Below are positions 22,253 to 33,600 of a stretch of DNA of 64,000 bases, one piece after another. The notes under the pieces were generated by a model. The model ran no database searches. It had not been told where the DNA came from and saw only the letters and a program-made list of their open reading frames with translations. The position numbers and the translations under genes were made by a program. Positions within the stretch are counted from its first letter, which is position 1; every line of letters begins with the position of its first letter. Source of the DNA: Cerioporus squamosus (taxonomy: Eukaryota; Basidiomycota; Agaricomycetes; Polyporales; Polyporaceae); the NCBI GenBank assembly GCA_022592435.1, contig JABYQS010000006.1:62001-126000 (forward strand). Direction: 5' to 3'.

Positions 22253-23908
22253 TCAATGTGCCCAGTCGTCGACCTTGCTGAGGGTCGGGCATCCAGGAGA
22301 CGGCGGGTTGGAAAACTTCGTCTGCACAAATACCTTCTCGACACCGCCCACGCGCTTGTCGAACGCCTGATAGAGCTTCGGGAAGTCCTCGATGTCGACA
22401 CGGTGCGTGAGCATGCTGTGGAAGGGAAGATTGGTCAGTGTGTTGTCACACATCGCTTCGAGAATGGAACTCACAATGTGGGGTCGAACTTCCCAGGAAT
22501 GATGAGGTCGTAGAGAATCTCCTTCCACCACTTGTGTACAGGTGCCTGGCCGTTTCCGATGTAACGAACACCCTTCTCCATCAGCGCGCCGATATTGAAG
22601 TGGTTTGTGTATCCGGCGTAGGCGGCAATGACGCCGACACGACCGCCCTTCTTCACGGCCATGATCGTCTCGTTCGGAATCTCGGAGACGTCCGTCTCGA
22701 GCATAAGTGCCTTCTCGACCTTATGCAGCATCGTCTTGGGCTGGTGGAAGGAACCTGTAGTGAGGAGATGAGGAATGGTTCAACTGTAGGTGCCGCTGAT
22801 GGTACTCACCGCAATCCAAAGCCACGTCGAGACCACCTGGAGCGATCTCCTGAAGGCGCTTCACGACATCCTTGTGTTGCGAGAAGTCCAAGACTTCACA
22901 ACCGTTCTCTTGCGCCTTCTTCAGGCGCGCAGGAACCCTGTCGATACCAATAACGCGCGACGCGCCCTTGAGCTTCGCAAACTTGGCGGCGCAGAGACCG
23001 ATCGGACCGAGACCCTGGATGAATACAAGTCAGCATATATCGACGCGTGCCCCGGGACCGAGTAGTGTACGTACCCAAACGCCTACAACATCTCCAGGCT
23101 TAACACCGGTGTCCATCACGCAGTGGTACGCAGTGCTCAAAACGTCAGACAAGTACAGCGCCTTCTCGTCCGGAACTTCGTCGGGGATAGGGAGCAAGTT
23201 GACGTTGCCTTTTGGCACACGCACGTACTCAGCCTGCCCGCCTGCGAAGCCACCGGTGAAGTGGGAGTAACCGAAGAAGCCTGCGTCACGGTGGCCGTAC
23301 ATGGCGTTTTGCAACCTGGAAGTACGTACGTGAGTCTCGCGCACTAGACGTAGGTTTCGAGTAGATACATACGATGACGGATTGGTACGGTCGCAGAACG
23401 AGGAGAGCTTCTGCTTGCAGTACTCGCACTCGCCGCATGCAATCTGGAAGGAGGCGACGACACGCTGGCCAACCTTCACGTTCGTGACGTTAGGGCCGAC
23501 CTTGTCGACGATGCCCATGAACTGCAAGATTCAGTCAGTCGCTGGTATATATGCACCTGTCTTGGGCGAACATACCTCATGTCCAAGAATGTCGCCCTTC
23601 TGCAGAGCGACGATTTCTCCGTGGTAGAGGTGAAGGTCAGAGCCGCAGATGGTCGTACCGGTGACTTTGAGGATGACGTCGTCCGGCTCCGTGATATCGG
23701 GGATGGGGGCGTCGATGAGACGAACATCTTGGGGGCCGAACCAGGCGAGGGCCTTCATGGTTTCACCGCCGGGGCGGGTCTTGTACTCGGGGTGAACCTC
23801 CGTGGGGATGGCACCCATAGCCTTGGGGAACGCAGTCAGTATCACAATTGTCTGTCTGAAGCAGACTTGCGAACTCACATTCTGGGCAGCGTTAGATGCG
23901 GCTTGCAT
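22253..23908 (-). CDS. Zinc-dependent alcohol dehydrogenase (formaldehyde dehydrogenase-like)
   Basis: A medium-chain dehydrogenase/reductase. The ATG at 23908 opens 'MQAASNAAQN', an intron follows, then 'AMGAIPTEVHPEYKTRPGGE' and 'MKALAWFGPQDVRLIDAP'. The catalytic zinc region is 'VTGTTICGSDLHLYHG' with 'ILGHE' just downstream. The structural zinc lobe has 'ACGECEYCKQKLSSFC', four spaced cysteines. The Rossmann segment spans an exon junction ('GVWGLGPIGLCAAKFAKL'). The end reads 'MLTHRVDIEDFPKLYQAF' and stops at 22253. Sequence style is that of the glutathione-independent formaldehyde dehydrogenase-like subgroup, but the substrate is not provable. GATATAAA at 24009-24016 is about 100 nt upstream. 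Confidence 0.9.
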
Positions 23909-24008
23909 GTTGAAGGTCTGTTATGATCGAGTGTATGCGTTTGTCGTGACAGTCGTGGTAGAGGTGGGCAGAAGGGGAAGTGGGGCTGTCAGGAAGGAGT
24001 TGACGGGC

Positions 24009-24016
24009 TTTATATC
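24009..24016 (-). promoter_or_regulatory. TATA box of the dehydrogenase gene
   Basis: GATATAAA on the minus strand, 101-108 nt upstream of the ATG at 23908, within an otherwise GC-rich promoter. Confidence 0.5.
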
Positions 24017-24196
24017 ATGGCCCCTAGGTATTCTCGGTGTCGGCGAGCATTCCGTCGGAGTGCTGTCTCCAGCGTTGGCGTAGGACGATGAGCGACCTAT
24101 GACGGCAGAAACCCACCGTCCACCCCCATGACATCACGCGTCGTACCGCGGCGGCCGTCACGTGTACCGCGACTTGGTGCAAAAAGTCGAAAACGC

Positions 24197-24361
24197 TCAC
24201 GGATTTCTTGCGGAGTCTCCGACTCGAGACCATTTGAATCCATCGTGCGGAGCGGTCCATCTCTGAGCCACAGGGCTTAGTCGTGTTCGCCAGAGCCCGA
24301 CCGGGGAACGAAGATAACGATGGGGTGTTTCCGAGATGGCGAAGAGCTTGACAGCAGTCAT
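24197..24361 (-). CDS. Possible 54-aa orphan ORF behind a TATA box
   Basis: The minus strand has TATATAAG at 24403-24410, then an ATG at 24361 opening 'MTAVKLFAISETPHRYLRSP', closing at 24197 ('...GDSARNP'). No family is recognised and no introns are needed. It lies upstream of the dehydrogenase in the same orientation. It could be a small gene, a first exon of a longer gene, or chance. Confidence 0.25.
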   Translation of the reverse strand: MTAVKLFAISETPHRYLRSPVGLWRTRLSPVAQRWTAPHDGFKWSRVGDSARNP

Positions 24362-24410
24362 GGTGCTTGTTTGAAGGAGCAAGACTCAAAACCGGACGTG
24401 CTCTTATATA

Positions 24411-26606
24411 CCGTTGTGGATGTCGACTGTTGCGGTACCCTGCTGTGGCACGACTCGACGACCAAGCAGGCAGATGATGGTGGATGAGAAGGAGGAATGA
24501 CGTATTCGGTCAAATCTGGCAGCGTCCTGGGTTCCGGGCGTCTATCGTGTTTTAACTTGACCAGTCACCGCGACGTCTACATTCGACCATCCACGCTAGG
24601 TCACGTCTGTACGATTTGCGTACGAGTACTACAGCATGACTCACGTTTATATGTGCTTATTGCAAGGGGAATGGACCGCGTAAGAGTTACATCTCATTTG
24701 TTACGAGTACTGACTGTGGTCGGACAACAGGCACTCCAGTGCTCAACTCCAGGACTCTGGCAAGCACCATATGTTCATAGTATCCGAATCGTGAGTCAAC
24801 AGAGCCTGTTGTGCTTATATCTGTGGCGTGTGTGCATCCTCATCTCCCTGTTTTGCGGCATAATTGATCTCATCCATAATCCACATTAGGCCTCACTCCG
24901 AGTCGCCGCAGATTGTCAAGATCGAACTCTTGCGTCAGGTGAGCTCGCGGTGCCAAGTTGTGGCAGAGTTGAGGATCCGACTGGCTGTCAGCGTACGATG
25001 TCGACCAAGGCCTAAATGACGGTCGTTCCGGTACTCCGCCATCAGTCAGCGGAAAGTTCATCATCAAGGTCAACGGCGAATTACCTTGGAGGTCACCAAT
25101 CGGGACTTAACGGTATACATCTACTGACTTACTACTGACTTACGAGCATGACACTGCTTATCAAAAGTACAGCTCCCAAAAGAACCACCCGCTATATTTC
25201 AAGCTTCCGGGATGGAGCGTCTCGGGGGATGCACACGTCCCACGTCCCGCAGGAACCTCGCCTCCTCTCCAGAGCTAACCCCCCTGGACTGACCCCCACA
25301 CATGACTTCTGCTGACGCGCCAGAGTCCCCCGGCTCCCATGCCCGAGCTGCACAGGGCTTCGCTGTCCCTCTAAACACCTCAGTCGGGACCCGTGCTCGA
25401 AGACACTGCCAGCGAACAACCTCCGACGGCCATATTTACGCATGGAACAAGCTTCAAAACCCGCGCGCAATCACGAGCAATGCGCGGAACAGGTCTCCTA
25501 CCGCCATATGCGTGCACCTCCGGCGGCACGCAGCATCGGTACGTGGTACTACGTGCCTACGCTCATGTCTATCGGGGGATCTTCCCCGCGCAGTCAACCT
25601 ATAATATCTGCGTCTCCGCTCACCCCTTTCCCATATTAGTAGCCGTATACGCAACAGGGCGCGCGGGAAGCCATTCATGTCACCCCTTCGGTACCGGCCG
25701 GCAGCGGTGTCGATCCAAAATCCTACTTACGCGGGCTGCTCAGACGTCCCGGCCGGCCACTGTGGCAGCTCCTCCTTGGCGGTGAGAATGCCCGCGAGCC
25801 TTGTGACGAGCACGGTACTTCCAGAACTGCCGGCATTCCCAGCATCCACGCCATCTGAGCCGTACGTCCCCAATATCAATGTGTAACCGCTCTCGGCGCC
25901 TGCCCCAATCCGTGCCTCACGGCAAACACGAGCAACAGGCGTTGCAACTCTGTGCGGCTCTGTCATCGTTCGTTCCCTCAGGTCCTCCCTCCAAACGCCG
26001 CTCTTCTCCCTTAGAACCGCACGGAAAGATATGATACACGCGTAGGCAACGTTGGGCGAGTGCTGCACGTATGTATTGCAACGGGCTTTGTGTGTCAGAC
26101 TGAGGTCAAGAAGTGGAAGTGAACAAAACTGCGTGATTATCGACGGCGGTCGTATCTGCGTGTGGTATCTAATGGAGACATAATATAACCTGCGCGCGGC
26201 CAGGGCGTGGCTGCGACAATTACAACCTATGTGGGGACAGTAGGGCCTAATAATCTAACACATCGTCCGAGTCCAGACGCAATCGCACGCGATCGCGGTG
26301 CCCCCTCCCTCCTCTCAGCCCCAAGATATCTCCGATGCCGCACGCCACGGCCACGCCATGAGCTGAGGCGTAGCCAGGCTTGGGCTGGCGGGTATGCGGC
26401 GTGTGCGGTTTGCGATGCGGCGCCGTTGCCTTTTGCCGACGCGATTACTGGCCAGGACAGGAACGCGCTGTCTCGTGACGAATTCGCCTCTGCGAAAGAC
26501 AATAAGCTACGCGCGGGCTATCAAAAGCCTGTCCGCTGCGTCCACGAATCGGGGCACACTCACAGGCGTATGCATCGAACGTCGACCGACCGCCGAGCCC
26601 CGGATG
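24411..26606. other. Gene-poor region with weak ORFs
   Basis: About 2.2 kb without a recognisable gene. The stretch 24411-25190 is comparatively AT-rich and its ORFs look random. A minus-strand open frame from about 26100 to 25727 ('...VAYACIISFRAVLREKSG...' to '...QWPAGTSEQPA') lies downstream of a minus-strand TATATTAT at about 26180. It has a weak resemblance in one short segment ('ESGYTLILGTYG') to the small gene at 26607-27157, so it could be an orphan or decayed copy. Confidence 0.3.
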
Positions 26607-27157
26607 CTATGCGTCGTTCCATATGCAAAAGCGCATGTCTCGCCAGTGCCGGTCGACGGTGATGCCCTGCACGGGCCGCAGCGGGTCGGAGGACGTCGTG
26701 GAGAGCGCGGGATGTGTCGCGGCAGCGGGGAACAGCTGGGAGACGGTGCAACTGACGTCGCGCCATGCTCGTGCCCTGCGGGATGTGTCGAAGGCGGGCG
26801 CCAGACGACGTAATAGCGATGGCTGAGTGAGTACTAGTGCATCTACCTCTCCGCACGCTAGCGAGGCAGACTCACGTTACGTTCGCCACTCTTGACCGCG
26901 TCTTGAACGCATACTTGTACACTGTGCCTGCAGCTGCCGTCAGCCACCCGCTCTGCTCTGTGTCTGGTTCACGGTCTCTGGTTTGCTTCGTCGCCGTGCT
27001 CACCTGCATCGAGTACAAGTGTCACGCTCTCGCCTGGGTGGAGGAGGACGACTGCGCCTGTGTTCCGACCGTAGTCCCGCTGGAGCTGCACGGTCGCACA
27101 GTCGTGTGTGTCGTTGGTGAAGTCGAGGAGGACCTCATACTGCGTTGTGCCCGGCAT
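26607..27157 (-). CDS. Small uncharacterised protein, copy A (related to the gene at 33601)
   Basis: Three exons give 124 aa: 27157-27004, 26927-26876 and 26775-26607, all with GT-AG borders and consistent phase. The protein starts 'MPGTTQYEVLLDFTNDTHDC', continues '...GESVTLVLDAGTVYKYAFKT', and exon 3 begins 'ARAWRDVSCTVSQLFP'. The same pattern, with an N-terminal 'DF.NDT' strand, a 'G..VTL.L.AG..Y.Y' strand and 'W R x-x-x C x V S x x F' after a phase-2 intron, occurs in the plus-strand gene at 33601. I recognise no family. There is no signal peptide or membrane segment. Paralogy to a second gene in the window and conserved intron phase support that it is real. Confidence 0.5.
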
Positions 27158-27919
27158 GGTCGTTGGACGGGTTCAGGAGCGCAAAGCAGCAGGAACGGCG
27201 AGGGGGCAGCTAGGAGGCGATAGAAGCGATTGTGGGGAGGAGAAGCGGAGGCAATAGGATGTAAGGAGAGTGCACGAGAAGGAAGGGAGAGTAACGCCAG
27301 AGAGGCACAGGGTAATATTGCGCGGGTTTGGCAACTGGTTCAAGCTTCCGCGGGCCGTTGCGCGGCGTTGCAACTTACGGCAGTGGACAGGCCGAGAGAG
27401 CCTGTTCTGCAGTTGTTCCCGGGACCCTGCGGGGATGGCGAGGCTGCAGAGCCAGTGGTACGCAGACACTCTGGACGACCGCACGCGGTGGACCTCGGGA
27501 GAATGGGCAGAGAGTGCCGCCGGGCGAGGAGATGCTCTGCCAGGTCGTTGCCACGTTGAGCAGGCCTTATTGTGTTTGGTGACAGGCGGACGCTGGGAGG
27601 GCGGCGCGCGCTGGGCAGACGAGACGCCCCGCGGGGAGAGGCCGGAGCAGGTGGCGGTCAGACCGCGAAGACGGGAGAGAGGCCGTGGACGGCCAGAACA
27701 TGCATCGACGGCCAGGCAGACGCACTCGGACGACGGACGCGGACGGGGAGCACAGAACCCCTCCCGTCCAAGAACCCTCTCTTTTCTCACTCGCCCGGCG
27801 CCTCCTCCCCTCTTCACACCCGCTTCACCCTCCCATATATGGTTTCTTACTTGTGCCACCTGATCGATCCCGCCGCCGGCCCCGATCCCGGTGCATCCTC
27901 CTCGTCCACCACGCTCGCC
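27158..27919. promoter_or_regulatory. Divergent promoter region, copy A gene / F-box gene
   Basis: A 762-nt gap between divergent ATGs. A CATATATGG at about 27834-27842 lies some 80 nt upstream of the F-box ATG and may be its TATA element. Long open frames across 27173-27997 on both strands carry no family signature and are composition-driven. Confidence 0.35.
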
Positions 27920-29285
27920 ATGCCTGCCCCATTGCTCGAACTGCCCACCGAGCTCAGGCTCCAGATATACGACTGCTTCCTCAGAGAACACCAGCATGTC
28001 TCACGGCGGCACCAGCCCACCAACGCCCACATCCGGCTCCTCCACGTCTGCAGGCAGATAACAGACGAAGCCTGGTCCCGCTTCGGACGCTACGTCTCTC
28101 TGCGCACGGAGCACCAGATCAACGCCTTCATCTTGTACGCCGCCCCGCGCTTCGCCGCTCAGATAGAGTGGGCGGACGTCGCGAACGACGGCCGCGTCTT
28201 CCAGTCCGCTGACGAGAATCAGGTGGGCCGCGCAGTGTGTGTGCTGCTTCTGTTAGAGTCCGTGTGTTGACCGGCCGCCCCGAAAGGAAGACACCCCGCT
28301 GTCGAACCTCCACCTCGCCCTGGCCCGCATGACTGCCTTCCGGCGGCTCCGCGTCTTCCAGTGCACCCAGGGCCTGCCGATAAATCTGCACAACACGATG
28401 AGCTTGCACCGTATGCGCCCACCATCGGCATCGCGGGGGGCGTCGTTGCTGACTGCCTGACTGACACACAGGATCGGGGCGACTGGAGCTCAAGTTCGAG
28501 CGCGCGATGTTCCCGAAGGGGCGGGTGTCGCCCTCGCACTACGAACTCTATCTCAACCCGGAGACGCGGGTAGACCTGTACGATGCCGTCGACCCGTCCA
28601 ACATCGTCGCACTGAGGTTATCTGGGGAAATCATCCCGAGTACCAGGTCCAGCTCGGCGACCAAGCAGGGCTGCGGCAGCACACAGACTCGGGCGATGCC
28701 CGCGTTGCGGCACGCCACCCTGCACAGTATCACCGGGAACTACTTTGACCGGCAGTCCATCCCGGAGTGCTTCCCCAGCGCACAGCTGGAGTCATTTTCC
28801 TACGCACTCGGCCACCGCCTGGGTTTCGAGATCCGGAACCACCATATCGACTCCCTGGCGAGCGGGCACGGAGGACCCTCCGCAAGCTCGTCCTTCTCGG
28901 GTGCAGCCGACTGTCCAGCGCGAACATCACACAGGCCCTGGAGAACATGCCATCCCTGGAGTACTTTGCGCTGCACCTCGTTACCGTTGACGAACTGCGC
29001 AGCAACTTCATCCGCTCGCTGCCCTCATCGCTCATGGTCCTGAAGCTCCAGGTGATGAACGCATGGTACGCCGTGGCACTGACAGCAGAAGAGCAGAGCC
29101 TGTGCGAGGCCATCGAGACGGACGTCCTCCTCCGCGATAAACCATTCCAGCACGTATGCGCATCCTTCCGGACGTCCCTGATGGTTGACGATGGGCGACA
29201 TGACCGATGGGAACAGATCGCGGCCAGTCGCAACGTCAGACTAGACTTGGGTCCATGGGAACATGAGATGGTGCAGGAGGTATAG
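27920..29285 (+). CDS. F-box-like protein with an apparent frame break
   Basis: The ATG at 27920 starts 'MPAPLLELPTELRLQIYDCF', a canonical F-box opening (LP-x-E-[LI]), then 'ICRQ'-like 'LLHVCRQITDEAWSRFGRYV'. Introns of about 65 nt fall near 28222-28289 and 28410-28472. The following exon has 'YELYLNPETRVDLYDAV', 'SITGNYFDRQSIPECFPSAQ' and 'YALGHRLGFEIRNHHIDSLA'. The continuation, 'RRTLRKLVLLGCSRLSSANI' to the stop at 29285, lies in another frame. The switch occurs at about 28860-28872 with no room for an intron, consistent with loss of one G in a G-run (AGCGGGCACGG). F-box proteins act as SCF ubiquitin-ligase adaptors; target unknown. It is either a recently broken gene or a sequencing error. 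Confidence 0.6.
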
Positions 29286-29509
29286 CTCCGCAATACCTAC
29301 ACCTTAACCTCATCCTGTCGAACATGCTACCGTGACGACCAGCACGAGTCTGCCTGAGCACTCGTGGCCGTCACAGCCATACCTAGACCCCACAGATATC
29401 CAAGAAAGTGTTTGATACATAGCGTGAAACAGTCCATGTAGAGTCCGTATCTCAGCGCTCGAAACTAAAGCGATAGCAAGTACGATACTAGTATCTGCTC
29501 CCGTAGGGA

Positions 29510-30719
29510 TTATAAACTGTAAAGTCCTCCGAAGGTGGCTTCTGCAGCCTGGGCGTCTTGCGCCGAAACGAACCCTCCGCTGCGACATACGGCAATCAGC
29601 ACCTATCCGGTAACCAGGCGGGGGGATACCGACCATCTGCGTCTGCACGAGACAGCCGAGGTGGAGCGGCGTTCGCGGCGCGGGTTTACGACTCACCAGG
29701 ATGGGCCTGACTACGCTCGGGGTAGCCCACGCCGCCGCTGTAAGTGTTGTTGTGGTTGTCGTAGTAGTTATCGTACGCATGTGGGGTCGGCCCTGGCTCC
29801 TGGGTGTACGCGCCAGCGGGAGGGGGGTACGCCGCGTAGTTGTCGTTATACCCCTGGACCTTGTCCGCCATGACGGTGGCTACGCTAGCGTCGCTGTCGT
29901 GTCTTGCGTGGCCGCCAGGCTGAACAAGGATTTCGGTAGAATTGCGGGAGTCCCACGCACCACCACGATCCTCGAGAGGGATGTTATTGAGCGACTTGGT
30001 GGAAAGCGACTGGTACCTCGTGTGGTCCCGCCGTTGCCCTTTGCCGAACGAAGAGAGAATGATGTACGCGTACGTCTAGACGTCGTCCTCAGTTAGCGTC
30101 CCAGCGGATGCGTCTCTATGCGTAAGCACGCTTACCTGCACGATTGCAAAGAGGACCCACAGGCCGCCCATGATTCCAACGTCTGCCCAGGGGAAGATGT
30201 TGCAGAGGGTCTGCCCCTCGGAATTGTTAGCGGAGATGGTGTTGCCGAAGAAGTCGGACAGGCATTTCGACTGGGCCTGGTTATGGCGCGTAGCAGAGAG
30301 GATGATCCACGCTGCTGAGACACCAAACGCAGCCACAGTCGCGAGGAGATGGAGGGTGACATAGCGGCGGAAGAAAATCGGCCGTTCCTGCGTTCTTAGA
30401 TGAAGACAGCGTAGCATAAATCAGATACCTCCACACACCTGCCGTACGGCAACGAAACCCAGAACCTGTATCGCAGCAGCTGCCCAGCACACGATTGCAA
30501 ATAGCCACTTCGCGAAAGAAGGGGTGGATGCGCCAACGACTATGTGAGGGGCGTGAGCTTCAGTCGGTCGTCATAGAGATGTATGAACACTCACTAGAGG
30601 GTGTAGGCAATGGATAGTGTGCCTGCAACTATGCCCAGCACAAACTGCTCCACCAGAGCCGTATAGATCCCAGCATAGACGACAGGAATCGCGCAGCAGC
30701 AGTACTCTCTCGGCTTCAT
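29510..30719 (-). CDS. Four-span membrane protein (MARVEL-like), uncharacterised
   Basis: The ATG at 30719 opens 'MKPREYCCCAIPVVYAGIYT', leading into the first membrane span. Three further hydrophobic segments follow: 'KWLFAIVCWAAAAIQVLGFV', 'LHLLATVAAFGVSAAWIILS' and 'GIMGGLWVLFAIVQTYAYII'. A cysteine-containing loop ('CLSDFFGNTISANNSEGQTL') precedes TM4. The C-terminal cytosolic tail is hydrophilic and rich in Tyr/Asn/Pro (DNYYDNHNNTYSGG), and a last small exon ends '...FGGLYSL' at 29510. Four introns of about 50-70 nt are inferred. Topology fits MARVEL-type proteins common in Agaricomycetes; function unknown. Confidence 0.7.
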
Positions 30720-31147
30720 GACTTTGTAATCACGAGGAAGGCGAAACACAGAATGGGGTCGTCACGCGTCACGGTCGTAGCAAAAGACAAGCAGAGGGTC
30801 GTGAGGGTAAAGGAAAGGAGGGGCGGGGGACAGATGGACGTCGTGGGTAGAAGTAAGGCGCAGGAGACTTGGGCGCAGCTGTGAGCAGTGCACCAGGTAG
30901 AGCTTGTCCCAGGCTTGTCCTTTCCAGCGTCCAATCGCGGGGCAGTGCGTCACCAGCCCGGGCGCTCCCTTCCGCAGCCCCGGCCGGAGGATCGGCTCGG
31001 CATCACCGGAGGGCCTCCACAAGGAAGGTCGTACCCACGCCATTTCGCCTCCGTCATTACTCGGTTGGGCGGGCTCGCATTGCGTCCTCGCCCCTTCCTC
31101 AGCTTACGACCACGACGACGATACCCTCATCTCCCTGCCTCGTCACA
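30720..31147. promoter_or_regulatory. Divergent promoter region, membrane protein / NPC2
   Basis: A 428-nt gap between divergent ATGs. The plus strand is C/T-rich just before the NPC2 ATG. No clear TATA is seen on either side. Confidence 0.35.
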
Positions 31148-31875
31148 ATGGCTCGCTTTGGTCTCCTTGTTTTGCTTGCTGCTGCCCTCGGTAGCGTCAT
31201 TGCTACGCCCGTTGAGGACGAACAGGTGCTCTTGGCTGAGGACAAGAGGTGGGACTGGAGCGACTGCGGTAAGGTCCTCTCCACCGCTGCAAGAGTCATA
31301 GACTGACAGTACGATGCAGGCACTGACTCGCATATTGTTCACATTAAGAGCATTGAGGTCTCTCCTGACCCGCCTGAGCGCGGTCAGGACCTCACGATTA
31401 CGGTTGAGGGTGTGGCTGATCAGAAGGTCGAGGTACGTGTCATGATGGTCTCACTCATTCTGCTCATTCATGTACTCTGTCTTGGACAGGAAGGCGCATA
31501 CGCAGACGTCACTGTGAAGGCTGGTGTTATCAGGCTCCTACACAAGGAGTTCGATATTTGCGAAGAAGCGTGAGTGATCTGTCTAGAGTGTTTCGTCACA
31601 TATACTCAATGTTTGAACAGTCGCAACGCAAACGCTTCTATCCAGTGCCCCGTGGAGAAGGGGACGCACAAGGTCGTGCAGACTGTCACCCTCCCCAAAG
31701 AGATTCCGCCTGGTATGATCCAAAGATGATGATCCTCATGCTGGGTGCTTACATTGTCGCCTTAGCCCAATTTAAAGTGGAAATCCGCGGTTTTACTGAA
31801 ACAGACGACGACTTGCTATGCTCCAACCTCATGATGGACTTCAGGCCCCGCCGCGGTTCATACATCCCCTGGTAA
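31148..31875 (+). CDS. NPC2: NPC2-type phosphatidylglycerol/phosphatidylinositol transfer protein (ML domain)
   Basis: A small secreted or vacuolar lipid-binding protein. The ATG at 31148 gives a signal peptide, 'MARFGLLVLLAAALGSVIAT'. Introns at about 31268-31319, 31432-31490, 31569-31620 and 31711-31770 split the ML domain: 'WSDCGTDSHIVHIKSIEVSP', 'PERGQDLTITVEGVADQ', 'FDICEEA', 'ASIQCPVEKGTHKVVQTVTL' and 'DDLLCSNLMMDFR'. The cysteines fall where ML proteins form their disulphides. The end is '...RRGSYIPW'. The spliced length of about 165 aa is normal. In yeast Npc2 moves sterols in the vacuole; lipid preference here is not known. Confidence 0.93.
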
Positions 31876-32060
31876 ATGGACCTTGTTGGCTATCAGGCTT
31901 ATCGCGACATTGGTCTACGTGCCTCTCTCTCCGTCTCTTGAATGTATATGTATCAGATGTAATATGGCCCGTCCATCCTGCTGTTGAACGAACATGTTAC
32001 GACTTCAAACGTGGCTGGAACCGTTTATAGGAGGATTCGCTTACATCCTCGAATTGCAGG

Positions 32061-32899
32061 ATGGTCCAGGTAAGTAGTCCCGGCTCCGGGCCGCTACCGT
32101 CTACATAAGTACCTAGCGCGCGCCCACAGCACTCATACGCCTACCGCCATGTCTGTCTTCCGTTCCATGTCAACCGCAGCAGGAGCGGCAGGCATATGCT
32201 AGACCGCGGTTACGGTACTTGCTCATACTTGACTTTGAGGCAACTTGCGGCGACGAGGAGCCCGTTGTGCCTAGGAACGAGATGGAAATCATAGAACTCC
32301 CTACCCTGTTGTACGACATTGAGCAAGATAAAGTCAAGGCCATCTTCCACGAATACGTTCGCCCGGTTCGCCATCCCGTCCTAACCAGATTCTGCACAGA
32401 CTTGACTGGGATTGAGCAGGTGCGCCTTCTCGCAACTTTGGGGCTAGATGGGAGTCATCCTCGACGCTCAAGGATCTTGTGGCAGAGTACGGTCGATGCT
32501 GCAGACCCGTTCCCCACCGTATGGGAACGCTACCAAGAGTTTCTGCGGGAGCATGGAATCTTGCAGGAGCCAGAGTCAGTGGCATACCTGACTTGTGGCG
32601 ATTGGGACCTCAAGACCATGCTGCCTATGCAGCTGCGTCTCAGCGGCATCCAAGTCGGGCTCGATCCCTCCACCGGTGCACTCGCTGCGCCATACAACCG
32701 CTGGATCAACGTCAAGAAGTCCTTCCAGAGGCTTTACGGGTTGAAAAACCCAAGGGGAATGGCGGGCATGTTGCGCAACGCGCACATGCAATTGGAGGGG
32801 CGCCACCATTCCGGCATCGACGACTGTAAGAACATCTTGCGGATCGTCCAGAGGATGCGGCAGGACGGCTGGAAGCCCTGGAATGATTTGCCTCGATGA
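32061..32899 (+). CDS. ERI1-like 3'-5' exoribonuclease (DEDDh)
   Basis: Exon 1 is probably the nine bases ATGGTCCAG at 32061-32069, followed by a GTAAGT intron to 32179; exon 2 reads 'QERQAYARPRLRYLLILDFE'. The DEDDh exonuclease motifs are present: ExoI 'ILDFEATCGDEE', ExoII 'YLTCGDWDLKTMLP', and ExoIII 'GRHHSGIDDCKNILRI' (H and D). An in-frame intron is removed after 'TDLTGIEQ', giving 'STVDAADPFPTVWERY' as in ERI1 proteins. The end is at 32899 ('KPWNDLPR'). ERI1 trims 5.8S rRNA and degrades siRNA in other eukaryotes. No SAP domain is visible, so this is the short form. The tiny first exon is the least certain part. Confidence 0.88.
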
Positions 32900-33600
32900 G
32901 CTGAGCACTGCAACCTCACGGGAAACGTGGGCGACCGTGATGCCTCTGAATCGCGCGGACTACTGCTACGAACTTGCTGCACATATATATGTACTTTTAA
33001 TATCGGACACTACGCTGTAATCCCCGCTCATACCAACACCACTCGCTGTTACTCTCGGATGTGTACGTGCTCGTATCGATCTAGTACGCGTCTCTCTGCG
33101 TCGCTCATCCTCGCGTGCTCCTCATGACCGTCCAGAACCGAGCCGAAGACAATAAGGAGCCACCCGCTATCGCACGCCCGCGATTCCTGGGTTACGCCGG
33201 GATCATCCCTCCTTTCGCACACACAGATCTCGAGTCAACTGGCCTCCTTTCAGTCCCCTCCCGCTTGCAGGAAGCTGTAACAACGCTCGCGAGCTCGCCG
33301 CGCCCGATCCCGCGTCCGATTGTGTGCGTTCGAACGCGCTCGAAACGGAACACAATAGGCGGTGGCTGCGTTCGCGGCGACTCATTGTGTGCCCTTCTTG
33401 TCCTGCACGTCCCGGCACCCTGTCTCGGTGTGGCTGGCTGGCCCTCCCTGACAAAGTGCCATAGGATGCACGGTCGGTTCTGCCGGACGCGGACGCGTAT
33501 AATTAGCGGCTGCCCTGCGAGGCGCGGACGCGATGTTCTCCCTCCTCCCTGGACCTGCTTCGGAGGCGTTGACACGCAGCACCCCGCCCCCGACGCGGTT
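32900..33600. other. Intergenic region with TATA element
   Basis: About 700 nt between two plus-strand genes. A TATAATTA near 33497 lies about 105 nt upstream of the next ATG at 33601. An open frame runs into that gene from upstream but lacks a supported start of its own. Confidence 0.4.

Noticed and set aside
27173..27997. 274-codon minus-strand ORF across the divergent promoter at 27.2-27.9 kb
   Set aside because: It overlaps the F-box gene start on the other strand and has an Arg/Pro-rich random composition.
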